64,000 bases of DNA. It comes from CAYJAZ01 sp964368455 (GTDB lineage: Bacteria > Desulfobacterota > Desulfovibrionia > Desulfovibrionales > Desulfovibrionaceae). The notes under the pieces are model-generated. The model did no database searches. It saw only the letters and a list, made by a program, of their open reading frames with translations, and had not been told where the DNA came from. How positions within the stretch are numbered: position 1 is the first letter of the stretch; each line of letters starts with the position of its first letter. A program made the translations under genes and the position numbers. The stretch is from the NCBI GenBank assembly GCA_964368455.1, contig CAYJAZ010000006.1, forward strand, positions 76,444-140,443. Direction: 5' to 3'. Positions 26,494 to 33,923 of the stretch are shown piece after piece.

Positions 26494-26863
26494 ATTTGCC
26501 TCCTTCTCTTGCTTTTGCTTTGTCAACAATGTGTACAAAAGCTTCAAATGGGGTTTTTTTATCAATGTAAAGGTTGAGCGTTGCTTCTGGATGTTTATCT
26601 ATAAGAGCAGAAATTGTTGCTAAATCAACAAGTTCGGTATTATAGAAAAATTGTCCTTCTGCGTCTACTGAAATAATAATTTCTTCTTGCTTTTTGCCAG
26701 CGTCGGTGTTTTGAGCTTGTGGCAAAAGGATTTCTAAAACTGGCTTACTAAAAGTTGTTGTCATAATAAAGAAAACTAAAAGCATAAATATCACGTCGAT
26801 GAGTGGAGTGAGATCAATACTTAAATCGTCATCAAAAAGTGTAAATGAATGTTTATTATGCAT
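26468..26863 (-). CDS. exbD: ExbD/TolR biopolymer transport protein
   Basis: A 131-residue protein with a short cytoplasmic N-terminus, one membrane helix and a periplasmic domain. The proton-pathway aspartate is Asp23 in DLTPLIDVIFMLLVFFIM. The periplasmic part has the ExbD pattern EIIISVDAEGQFFYN and LYIDKKTPFEAFVHIVDKAKA. It works with ExbB and TonB to energise outer-membrane transport. It is 8 bp downstream of exbB, and its 3' end contains the ribosome site for tonB within its own codons. Confidence 0.94.
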   Translation of the reverse strand: MHNKHSFTLFDDDLSIDLTPLIDVIFMLLVFFIMTTTFSKPVLEILLPQAQNTDAGKKQEEIIISVDAEGQFFYNTELVDLATISALIDKHPEATLNLYIDKKTPFEAFVHIVDKAKAREGGKFVISTEAL

Positions 26864-26871
26864 AACAGTTC

Positions 26872-27483
26872 CTATTTATTTTTTGCTCCGCACAAATCTA
26901 AAACTCTATAGCTGTGTTCAACGGCTTCAATGTGGAAACCTTTGAATTTTAACATGAGAAAATAATAAGCCATAAGCGAAGGAATAGCTACAGTAAGACC
27001 AAGAATTGTTGTCAAAAGTGCTGACCAAATTCCACCTGCTAAGACTGATGGATCTGGGGAAGTTGTTGAGGCGATTGCCTGAAAAACGTCAACCATACCA
27101 ATAACTGTGCCTAGTAAGCCTAGAAGAGGGGAGATAACAGAAACAAGTCTTAAATAAGTTAAATCTTTTGTGACATTTTCAAAGTTTCTGTGAAAAAGAT
27201 AAGCAACTTCAGCTCTAATGTCATCAGAGTGTTTTGAGTGAGCTGTGAGTATTTCTTTCACAAGATTTACAAGAGGATTTTCCAAATCTTTTGAAAAAGC
27301 TACATTAGGACAGCATTCATGCTTTTCTAAATCAAGGAAATCTCTTTTAAATTGCTTCCAAACTAATGTGAGATAGATATGGTTTTTTATTGTTAAATAA
27401 AGAGCATAGATAATGAGAAAAACAAGTATGAGTCCGCATACACCAATCATATCATAGATACTAGAAAAATTTGAAAAATCCAT
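26872..27483 (-). CDS. exbB: ExbB/TolQ/MotA-family proton channel protein
   Basis: A 203-residue inner-membrane protein with three helices: near residues 10-32, and the conserved pair near 110-135 and 150-178. The family signature LRLVSVISPLLGLLGTVIGMVDVFQAI is clear, and WSALLTTILGLTVAIPSLMAY forms the last helix. It forms the proton channel of the TonB motor with ExbD. Its gene lies between the flavodoxin and exbD genes, all reading toward tonB, and so belongs to the haem-uptake unit rather than to Tol-Pal. Confidence 0.94.
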   Translation of the reverse strand: MDFSNFSSIYDMIGVCGLILVFLIIYALYLTIKNHIYLTLVWKQFKRDFLDLEKHECCPNVAFSKDLENPLVNLVKEILTAHSKHSDDIRAEVAYLFHRNFENVTKDLTYLRLVSVISPLLGLLGTVIGMVDVFQAIASTTSPDPSVLAGGIWSALLTTILGLTVAIPSLMAYYFLMLKFKGFHIEAVEHSYRVLDLCGAKNK

Positions 27484-27499
27484 AATAAACCTTAAGCTG

Positions 27500-28018
27500 T
27501 TAAGCTATTTCTTTAATTTTTTGCTGAACAAAGGCCTGAGCATTAGCAAAATCGTTGGCATCAGGATGTTTAGCTGCTTCGATTAATCTTGCTTTTCTTT
27601 CTTCTGTCATAGGATGTGCCGCGGCAGCACTAGCATTTTTGTACATCATTTCAGTTATTTTTGGATCCACCTTACCTTGGCAAATCCATGAACCGTAAAC
27701 AATGTTTTTCTTTTCTTCTTCATTCACGCAATTTTCAGCATTTATCATTGATTGCTTTGCATGTTCTGAATCTGGATATGCTCCTAATGTTCCAAAAAGA
27801 ATAATATTTTTTCCTTTGATTTCAGAAATAAAACTCTTTGCTGCGGCATCAGGGCCGCCTCTATCTACCCAATAACCAGCGATAATAGTATCGTATAAAG
27901 TGTAGTCTGGTTTGTCTTTGACGGACATGATTTCAGAATTTTCAACAACTTCATGCATAGCTTCTGCTACAGCCTTTGTATTGCCTGTAAGGCTTGAATA
28001 AACAATTAAAGTCTTCAT
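27500..28018 (-). CDS. flavodoxin-family protein
   Basis: A 172-residue flavodoxin-like protein starting MKTLIVYSSLTGNTKAVAEA, in which the SLTGNTKA loop is the FMN phosphate-binding site. YWVDRGGPDAAAKSF and ILFGTLGAYPDSEHA are further FMN-binding segments. The extra C-terminal part has helices and an EERKARLIEAAKHPD segment. It begins 1 bp after the hutX stop. Radical SAM anaerobilin synthases take electrons from flavodoxin in the known E. coli O157 system, so this protein is the likely electron donor of HutW here. The adjacency supports this; direct evidence is absent. Confidence 0.85.
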   Translation of the reverse strand: MKTLIVYSSLTGNTKAVAEAMHEVVENSEIMSVKDKPDYTLYDTIIAGYWVDRGGPDAAAKSFISEIKGKNIILFGTLGAYPDSEHAKQSMINAENCVNEEEKKNIVYGSWICQGKVDPKITEMMYKNASAAAAHPMTEERKARLIEAAKHPDANDFANAQAFVQQKIKEIA

Positions 28019-28019
28019 T

Positions 28020-28529
28020 TTATTCTCCGCAATAAGCTTTTTTCATTTCTAAGAAAGAAAGTCTTACACTTTCTATCAATACCTTATTTTCTCTGCCAAG
28101 ATACACTGTGAATTTGATTTCGCCTTCATTGTTGAAAAATGCTAAATGATGGCTTTCTAAGCCCATAAAAGGCATGGAAACAAAAGCAATAGCTTCTAAA
28201 TCGTCAATCTTGATATGGCCGCCGATGCTTGTGCCATTTTCTTGAGAAACATTATAGTAAGGGCCGCCTTTCTTACCCATTGATAATTTACCTTGGATTT
28301 CTAAAACTGAGCCTAAGTGTATCATGATAAAAGTGCATTTTTCCCAAGCACATGCTTTTGTCCAGATTTCTTCAAAATTATCTGCACTTGTAAGAGCACA
28401 CATTTCTTTTGGCATTGCTTTTGCTACTTCTAAATCTGTGAGTTCTAGAGCAGGTGAAATTTGTGAAAGCATCATCACTTTGTTTTCTGCTAAATATTTA
28501 GCTACTTTATCAGAATTTGCTGTAGACAT
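28020..28529 (-). CDS. hutX: HutX/ChuX-family cytosolic haem-binding protein
   Basis: A 169-residue soluble protein that resembles the HutX/HuvX group: a central WEKCTFIMIHLGSVLEIQGKLSMGKKG block, then YYNVSQENGTSIGGHIKIDDLEAIAFVS and a late LGRENKVLIESVRLSFLEMK. Family members bind haem delivered by the inner-membrane transporter and pass it on for degradation. It is the first gene of its transcription unit, behind a near-consensus promoter flanked by an inverted repeat, and is followed at once by a flavodoxin. Identification rests on pattern and context (TonB receptor, HutW); I place it in the family with good but not full confidence. Confidence 0.83.
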   Translation of the reverse strand: MSTANSDKVAKYLAENKVMMLSQISPALELTDLEVAKAMPKEMCALTSADNFEEIWTKACAWEKCTFIMIHLGSVLEIQGKLSMGKKGGPYYNVSQENGTSIGGHIKIDDLEAIAFVSMPFMGLESHHLAFFNNEGEIKFTVYLGRENKVLIESVRLSFLEMKKAYCGE

Positions 28530-28632
28530 TGTTCTTCCTTCTTTGTTTAAAGTTTATAGATATTTTGAATTGTGTTTTTAGAATTTAATTCATGTATATA
28601 TAAAAAGTTTGAAAAATTAAATTATGTGTGAA

Positions 28633-28661
28633 AATATAATAAAAGTTCACTTTACTGTCAA
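28633..28661 (-). promoter_or_regulatory. near-consensus sigma-70 promoter of hutX operon
   Basis: On the minus strand TTGACA (28661-28656), exactly 17 bases, then TATATT (28638-28633). The leader to ATG 28529 is about 95 bases. The -35 is bracketed by the arms of an inverted repeat (28639-28650 and 28664-28675), so a repressor bound there would block RNA polymerase. Confidence 0.82.
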
Positions 28662-28675
28662 GTGTGAATTTTTAT
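28639..28675. promoter_or_regulatory. operator-like inverted repeat at the hutX promoter
   Basis: Arms ATAAAAGTTCAC (28639-28650) and GTGAATTTTTAT (28664-28675) form a 12-bp inverted repeat with one mismatch and a 13-base centre that contains the -35 hexamer. It does not read as a classic 19-bp Fur box. The same arm sequence recurs at 25520-25577. A metal- or haem-responsive repressor is a reasonable guess. Confidence 0.55.
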
Positions 28676-28698
28676 CTATAAGATGCTAATATGATAAA

Positions 28699-30153
28699 CT
28701 AATTTATAAGAGGTAATTGAATTGAAGAAGTGCAGGCTTGTTCAATAAGTTCTAGATCGTGTGTAATAACAAGAATACATTTTTCATCATGTGCTATTTT
28801 TTCTAAAGCTTTTTTTATTCTTTGCATGTTTTTACCGTCTAAACCACTTGTAGGCTCGTCTAAAATAAGTACATCTGGATTTTTTGCTAAAGCACAAGCT
28901 ATGATGACTCTTTGTTTTTCGCCCCCTGAAAGAGATTGTGGGTGCCTAGGGGCAAGTTCTTTTAAACCAAAAGTGTCAAGAAGTTCTAAGCTTTGTTCTG
29001 TAAAGTCAGAATTTTTCATTTTTTTGCGTTTGAAAAAAGAAAGTTCTCTATTTTTTTGATTATAAGCAAGTACATAACATGTTTCTACTTCTTCAAGTAC
29101 AGTTCGCATATGTAGTTGATGGTCGGCATTTTGTAAGACAATGCCAATATGCTTTATCATTTCTTTTTGTGGCACTTCTTTTTCTCTCACATAGAATGAG
29201 CCTTCTTTTGTTTTATTTAAGCCAGTTAAAATACGAGCTAAAGTTGTCTTGCCTGTTCCATTATCGCCAATAAGAGCTGTTATGCCAGTTGCAAGATGCA
29301 TAGTATTATTTGTATAGAGATTTTCCTTGCCTTTATAAGCAAAGCTCAGATTTTTTACATAGAGTCCATTTTTTTCAGCAAGCTCTTTATTTGGAGGCGG
29401 CAAGGTTTTTCTTGTGTCTTGCACCTTTGCTGCTCTTAGGCCATATTTTGCTCTTAAATCGTCTGAATAAAGCATGGAAAAATCACTTTCTTCTTTAATT
29501 TCGCCTTCTTGCATAACCATAACTCTATCAGCTATGCCTTCAAGCCAATACAATCTATGATCAACTATGAAAATGGCCATACCAGCTTGTTTTAATTGCA
29601 GTAATTTTTGGGCAAGATCAAGAGTTGCTTCTGGATCTAAATTTGCTGTTGGTTCATCAAGTATAAGAACTTTGAGTTCGTGCGTGTGTAGGGAAGCAAG
29701 GCCAACTTTTTGTTTTTGCCCTTCTGAAAGATCGTGTATGGATGATTTTTCTATATGTTTGATGCCAAAATCTTGCAGAGATTTTTGTATATAAGTGTGT
29801 ATTTTTTCTGGTGCAGTATTTCTGCATTCAAGAATAAAAGCTAATTCATCTTCAACATTGAGAGCAAAAAATTGTTGTTCAGGATCTTGAAAGAGTGTGC
29901 CCACATAATTTGAAAGTAAATTGATATTTGCCTCTTTGCTATCAAAACCGCAAACATATACTTCGCCTTCAAGTTTTCCTTTGTAATGATGCGGACATAG
30001 GCCATTTGCTAAACGCATTAATGTTGTCTTTCCACAGCCACTTGCGCCTGTGCAAAGCACAATTTCGCCTGCTTTTACTTCAAAATTTATATTTTTTACA
30101 GCTTTATGCTCACAATTAGAATAAGCATAAGAAACATTTTTAAATGAGAGCAT
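28699..30153 (-). CDS. ECF transporter ATPase, two fused ABC domains
   Basis: A 484-residue protein with two ABC ATPase domains in tandem (EcfA and EcfA' fused). Domain 1 has Walker A GASGCGKTT near residue 37, a degenerate signature LSEGQ and Walker B LILDEPT. Domain 2 has Walker A GDNGTGKTT, a canonical LSGGEKQR and Walker B LILDEPTSGLD. It energises uptake through the T and S components encoded just upstream in the same direction. Fused ATPases are common in group I and Trep_Strep-linked ECF systems. ATG 30153 follows AGGACAAT. The operon ends here; a new promoter for hutX lies in the next gap. Confidence 0.93.
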   Translation of the reverse strand: MLSFKNVSYAYSNCEHKAVKNINFEVKAGEIVLCTGASGCGKTTLMRLANGLCPHHYKGKLEGEVYVCGFDSKEANINLLSNYVGTLFQDPEQQFFALNVEDELAFILECRNTAPEKIHTYIQKSLQDFGIKHIEKSSIHDLSEGQKQKVGLASLHTHELKVLILDEPTANLDPEATLDLAQKLLQLKQAGMAIFIVDHRLYWLEGIADRVMVMQEGEIKEESDFSMLYSDDLRAKYGLRAAKVQDTRKTLPPPNKELAEKNGLYVKNLSFAYKGKENLYTNNTMHLATGITALIGDNGTGKTTLARILTGLNKTKEGSFYVREKEVPQKEMIKHIGIVLQNADHQLHMRTVLEEVETCYVLAYNQKNRELSFFKRKKMKNSDFTEQSLELLDTFGLKELAPRHPQSLSGGEKQRVIIACALAKNPDVLILDEPTSGLDGKNMQRIKKALEKIAHDEKCILVITHDLELIEQACTSSIQLPLIN

Positions 30154-30194
30154 TTTATTGTCCTAGTATTTTAATATCAGATAGATTTATTGAA

Positions 30195-31064
30195 TTAATG
30201 CGGTCTGCCAACAGCTTCTGTCATGAAGAAAATTTCAACAATGGCAGAAGATGCAACAACAGAAACAAGCATAATAAGAATATAAAAATCGTATTTTCCC
30301 CAAGCTTCTTTCTTGTAGGAAGACATTTTTATATGTGGATTCAAACCTTTGAGTTCGCCTGCTATACCTAATTCTTCAGAAGTTTTGAGCGAACGAAATA
30401 AAAGAGGAGTGAAAAGTAAGCGTATCATTGTGATTGGATGCTTTATTGTTTCTATTACATTCATTCTGTAGCCACGAATCTTCAAGGTTTCGCTTACTTG
30501 TTTGACATCATTCATAAAGGTTGGAATAAATCTTATCATAACAGCAGAAGGCAAATAAATACAGAAAGGCAATTTCATTGCTTTGAGTGAAGTGAGTATT
30601 CTTTGTATCTTCGTGCTAAGAGCAAGTGGAAGAACAGCATTGAGCATGATAAGCATACGCATAAATGGCACAATGAGTTCAGTTGTGTGGAAAGGAATTG
30701 GTGTTGCTAAACTCATAAGATAAGAAAAGCCAACTGCAATGAAATACAGCAAAGTTGCTAGAGGATAGGCAATAAGTAAAATCTTTATTCTTGGAACAAA
30801 AAGGGCGTAGATAAGAGAAAAGAAAAATAAAACAGAAAGTGCTTCAAGTGAAGAATAGATTAAAGTAAAGATAGAGCAAGAAAGAGAAATAGCAATCTTT
30901 ACAAAGGTATGCACATTTTCTAAACCTTTTAACTCTTCTTCTTGCTTAGAAAATATTTTATCTTCAAGTATTTCTTCGCTTTCGACTACAAGCTCTTTGC
31001 TTATATCGTTTATAGCTTCTTTTGTTTGAGTGTTTTGTATATTATTTTCAATAATTGTATTCAT
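30195..31064 (-). CDS. ECF transporter T component (EcfT)
   Basis: A 289-residue membrane protein with about five to six helices and the coupling region near residues 150-215, with SLKAMKLPFCI and the EcfT-type arginine-glycine element in TLKIRGYRM. It links the ATPase to the substrate-binding S component. The first 55 residues are an unusual, strongly acidic polar extension that is not part of the core family. It sits between the S component and ATPase genes. Specificity comes from the S component; the locus suggests haem or a related tetrapyrrole. Confidence 0.88.
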   Translation of the reverse strand: MNTIIENNIQNTQTKEAINDISKELVVESEEILEDKIFSKQEEELKGLENVHTFVKIAISLSCSIFTLIYSSLEALSVLFFFSLIYALFVPRIKILLIAYPLATLLYFIAVGFSYLMSLATPIPFHTTELIVPFMRMLIMLNAVLPLALSTKIQRILTSLKAMKLPFCIYLPSAVMIRFIPTFMNDVKQVSETLKIRGYRMNVIETIKHPITMIRLLFTPLLFRSLKTSEELGIAGELKGLNPHIKMSSYKKEAWGKYDFYILIMLVSVVASSAIVEIFFMTEAVGRPH

Positions 31065-31082
31065 TTGTTATCTCTTATATTT

Positions 31083-31724
31083 TTATTCTCTGATAATGCC
31101 AGCATGTTTCAATTCTTTCACTGTTTTCACACCAACAAAAAGCCCCAATATTGCACCTATATAACCAATAGCTACAATAATAATGACAGGCACAATCATG
31201 GCAGGATTTTCTCTTGCATAAAGCCAAGAAAAGAAGATTGAAAAAACTTTAAAGAAGATGTCATAAAGGGCAACAGCAAGCACAGGCCCCCATCTTTTTT
31301 CAATGCCGCCAGTAAGATAGACAATGCCTTCAGCTATAAGTGAAGCACCTAAAGCTGTAGCAATGCTTGTGACACTAGCACCAAGTAAGAGCATGCTTAT
31401 AATGAGATTGATGCAGACAAAAAGGCTAAGAGTAAGATTTTTTCTTACTCTATAAAGCATAACCACGAGCATAGTAGTAAAAATCAAGTTCTTGGCAATA
31501 AAGCCTATTGGATTTGGCCCACCACCCATGATGGTTACGAGTATTGAAGATATTTTTGCCGCAGCGGAAAAAACACCTATAACAACTAAATCTTGTACGC
31601 TCCACCTAGATTTGGAGGATATGGGGGATTTGGAGGATTTGGGGGATTGGAGAGAATGAAGAGATTGGGGAGCTTTTGGAGGATTTAATTGCATTTGATT
31701 GTCTGTATTTTGTAATGATTGCAT
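31083..31724 (-). CDS. ECF S component, MptaE/Trep_Strep-like
   Basis: A protein of about 213 residues with five or six membrane helices after residue 40. Segments SVQDLVVIGVFSAAAKISS at the first helix and KRWGPVLAVALYDIFFKVFS resemble the Trep_Strep (PF09605-type) substrate-binding components that pair with ECF modules. The first 40 residues are a Ser/Pro/Lys linker encoded by a G/A-rich repeat. ATG 31724 is the likely start, because the longer frame would begin inside a transcription terminator. Substrate is unproven; an ECF system reported to take up haem in Lactobacillus sakei and the HutX/HutW neighbours make haem the favoured guess. Confidence 0.78.
   Translation of the reverse strand: MQSLQNTDNQMQLNPPKAPQSLHSLQSPKSSKSPISSKSRWSVQDLVVIGVFSAAAKISSILVTIMGGGPNPIGFIAKNLIFTTMLVVMLYRVRKNLTLSLFVCINLIISMLLLGASVTSIATALGASLIAEGIVYLTGGIEKRWGPVLAVALYDIFFKVFSIFFSWLYARENPAMIVPVIIIVAIGYIGAILGLFVGVKTVKELKHAGIIRE
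31607..31686. repeat. short imperfect G/A-rich repeat inside the S-component gene
   Basis: The plus strand has repeated GGAGGATTT/GGGGGATT units separated by a few bases, a local GC and purine bias unlike the AT-rich surroundings. In the coding strand it gives the Ser-Pro-Lys-rich linker before the first membrane helix. Such tracts are prone to slippage. Confidence 0.6.
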
Positions 31725-31732
31725 AATTTTTC

Positions 31733-31778
31733 TAAAAAAATGCAAGCTTAGCCCAGAAAACTTGAACTAAGCTTGCAT
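31733..31778 (-). terminator. terminator between receptor and ECF genes
   Basis: Perfect 12-bp stem (ATGCAAGCTTAG at 31740-31751, CTAAGCTTGCAT at 31767-31778) with a 15-base loop, followed on the minus strand by seven T. It lies eight bases after the receptor stop codon and nine bases before the S-component start, so it can limit transcription from hutW and the receptor into the ECF genes. Confidence 0.9.
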
Positions 31779-31786
31779 AAGTGAGG

Positions 31787-33874
31787 TTAGAATTTGTATG
31801 AGAATTTCATATTACCGTTGAAGCCAGCTTCTGCTGTTCCATCAGCTGTTGTATTGTAATAGTATTCTTTATTGAGAATGTTATTCAATTCAAAGATAAG
31901 GCCAATGTTCTTTTCTTCGCCAAAGTTGAAACCAAAGTCGAAGTTGAATGTAGCAAAACCAGGATAATGGCTTTGAGAAGTACCAACATAGTATTTTGAA
32001 CCTACTTGACCAGTCATATTTAAGTCAGCAAAGAAGTCAATTTTATTGTCAAAAATGCCTGTGAAGTAACGCACACCGATTTGTCCAGCTAAGGAAGGAG
32101 TTCCTGTATTGTTTGTTTTTTCGCCATTTTCTTCAAATTCACGGTTCATAAGAGTTGCTGAAGCATAAGGAGTAAATCCATTATCAAAAGAATAATCAGC
32201 AGCTAATTCAAGACCGTAGGTTGTCGCTTTAGACACGTTTTGGTATTGATTAATATCTGCAGCAGCATCAAGAGTCACTAAATCAATATAGTCATCAACA
32301 AATGAAGCAAAAGCAGCTACGTCAACATTTAATTTATCATTGTTGTAACGTAAACCAATTTCAAAGTTATCAGAGAATTCTGGTTTTAAGCTTGAGTTTG
32401 CTAAAATAGTTGTGCCACCTTTGCTTGTTTCAATATTAGATTGTTCTAGAGTTGGAACTCTAAAGCCTTGTGACCATAATGCTCTTAAAGCAAAATTATC
32501 AAAGCCAGTATACACTAAACCAATATTGAATACAGGCTTAGATTCGCTGCTTGAAGAAAGTGGAGAACCAGTTGTTACGCCAGCTTGTACTACATCAGAT
32601 TTGTCCATATCTGAATTTACAAAAGTATAACGAACACCATAAGAAAGAGTGAAATCATCTAAGAAAGTGCTTTCAGCAGCTAGATAGAAAGCATTTGAAA
32701 CCTGAGTTCCATCATAGAATGAATCGTATTCATCAGTGAGTGTAGTAGTGCCGAACATGTGGTTTGTCATACCTTCATAGGCATAATTGTCTGAACTTAA
32801 GCTGTCGTATGCAAAATCATAACCAGCGATGAGATAATGATTATCTCCAATAGTCCAGTCTGTTTGCAAACTAAAACCATAACTATCTAAGGTGTTCTGT
32901 GCTGTGCCACCAAAGAGTATTGTCATCATAGGGCTAACTGCGTTATTAAAGTTATTTGCAAAGTCTTTATATGTTTTTTGATACCATAAATCAGCGCGAA
33001 CACGAGCAAGATAATTTGTTATATCTGTTCCTTCAAAATATGTTCCAACCTTTGTCATTTCCCACTGTGGCACTTCAATATTTACATTCATAGTTCCCAT
33101 TGTAGTGTCTTGAGAAGAGGAATGTAAATTAAAATAAGAAGCGAGTAAGCCAGCTTTAAATTTTTCATTGAATTTATAAGCTATTTCGCCTCTGAAATCT
33201 TGTTGATCATAAGCAGAGTTTTCAAGTTCGCCTTTAGCTGTATCTGTATCATCATGGTTTACATTTGAAGCTGAAAGTGTATATGACCAGCCTTCATATG
33301 AGCCATTCAAGTAAGCACTTTGCCCCCAACCACCTGTATTACCATAGATTGTAGAAGAGATTTGGCCTGAAATGATCTTGTCAGAAGCTCTTTTAGTGAT
33401 GATATTGATAGCACCACCAATAGCATCAGAACCATAAAGAACAGAAGCAGGGCCTTTGATAACTTCGATACGTTCAATAGCATCTGGTGAAATAAGAATT
33501 GGAGTGCCATCCATTGATTTGTGTTCAGAAATTTTTTGTCCGTCAATAAGAATCAATGTTCTAAATGGATCTTCGCCACGAATACCAATACGTTCAATAC
33601 CAGATGTTGATGAATGAAACTCTACGCCAGGAATTTCTCTGAGTAAATCTGCTACAGTTGCAGCTGGATTTCTTTCGATTTCTTCTGCTGTCATAACAGA
33701 AACTGACATTGGAACTTGCATAAGTTCACGTTCAACCCTAGTTGCTGTAACAAGCACTGGATCTGCATTCACTATCTTTGCTGTGCCGCTTGTGCTCGCT
33801 TCTACTGCAAATGCAGAAGTTGACATAAGCACGAACAAAGCAGAAGTTGATAAAAGCTTTGTGTAATAATTCAT
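31787..33874 (-). CDS. TonB-dependent outer-membrane receptor
   Basis: A 695-residue receptor. A signal peptide ends near TSAFAVEA. DPVLVTATR near residue 38 may be the TonB box, and the plug domain follows (VADLLREIPGV, GIRGEDPFRTLILIDG, IEVIKGPASVLYGSDAIGGAINI). A 22-strand barrel with many aromatic strand ends closes in FNGNMKFSYKF, with the terminal Phe typical of outer-membrane proteins. The segment FRVPTLEQSN followed by NSSLKPE resembles the FRAP/NPNL region of haem receptors, but no histidine lies between them. It is 49 bp downstream of hutW and ends with a strong terminator. Haem is the likely ligand from context; another siderophore or cobamide ligand is possible. Confidence 0.9.
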   Translation of the reverse strand: MNYYTKLLSTSALFVLMSTSAFAVEASTSGTAKIVNADPVLVTATRVERELMQVPMSVSVMTAEEIERNPAATVADLLREIPGVEFHSSTSGIERIGIRGEDPFRTLILIDGQKISEHKSMDGTPILISPDAIERIEVIKGPASVLYGSDAIGGAINIITKRASDKIISGQISSTIYGNTGGWGQSAYLNGSYEGWSYTLSASNVNHDDTDTAKGELENSAYDQQDFRGEIAYKFNEKFKAGLLASYFNLHSSSQDTTMGTMNVNIEVPQWEMTKVGTYFEGTDITNYLARVRADLWYQKTYKDFANNFNNAVSPMMTILFGGTAQNTLDSYGFSLQTDWTIGDNHYLIAGYDFAYDSLSSDNYAYEGMTNHMFGTTTLTDEYDSFYDGTQVSNAFYLAAESTFLDDFTLSYGVRYTFVNSDMDKSDVVQAGVTTGSPLSSSSESKPVFNIGLVYTGFDNFALRALWSQGFRVPTLEQSNIETSKGGTTILANSSLKPEFSDNFEIGLRYNNDKLNVDVAAFASFVDDYIDLVTLDAAADINQYQNVSKATTYGLELAADYSFDNGFTPYASATLMNREFEENGEKTNNTGTPSLAGQIGVRYFTGIFDNKIDFFADLNMTGQVGSKYYVGTSQSHYPGFATFNFDFGFNFGEEKNIGLIFELNNILNKEYYYNTTADGTAEAGFNGNMKFSYKF

Positions 33875-33923
33875 AATACCATATCCTTAATAATGTATTT
33901 GCAAATAGTTTCCTATTTATTGC

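Noticed and set aside
31607..31686. G/A-rich repeats resembling a short tandem array or CRISPR-like pattern.
   Set aside because: Units are short, imperfect, without spacers of regular length, and lie inside a coding frame.
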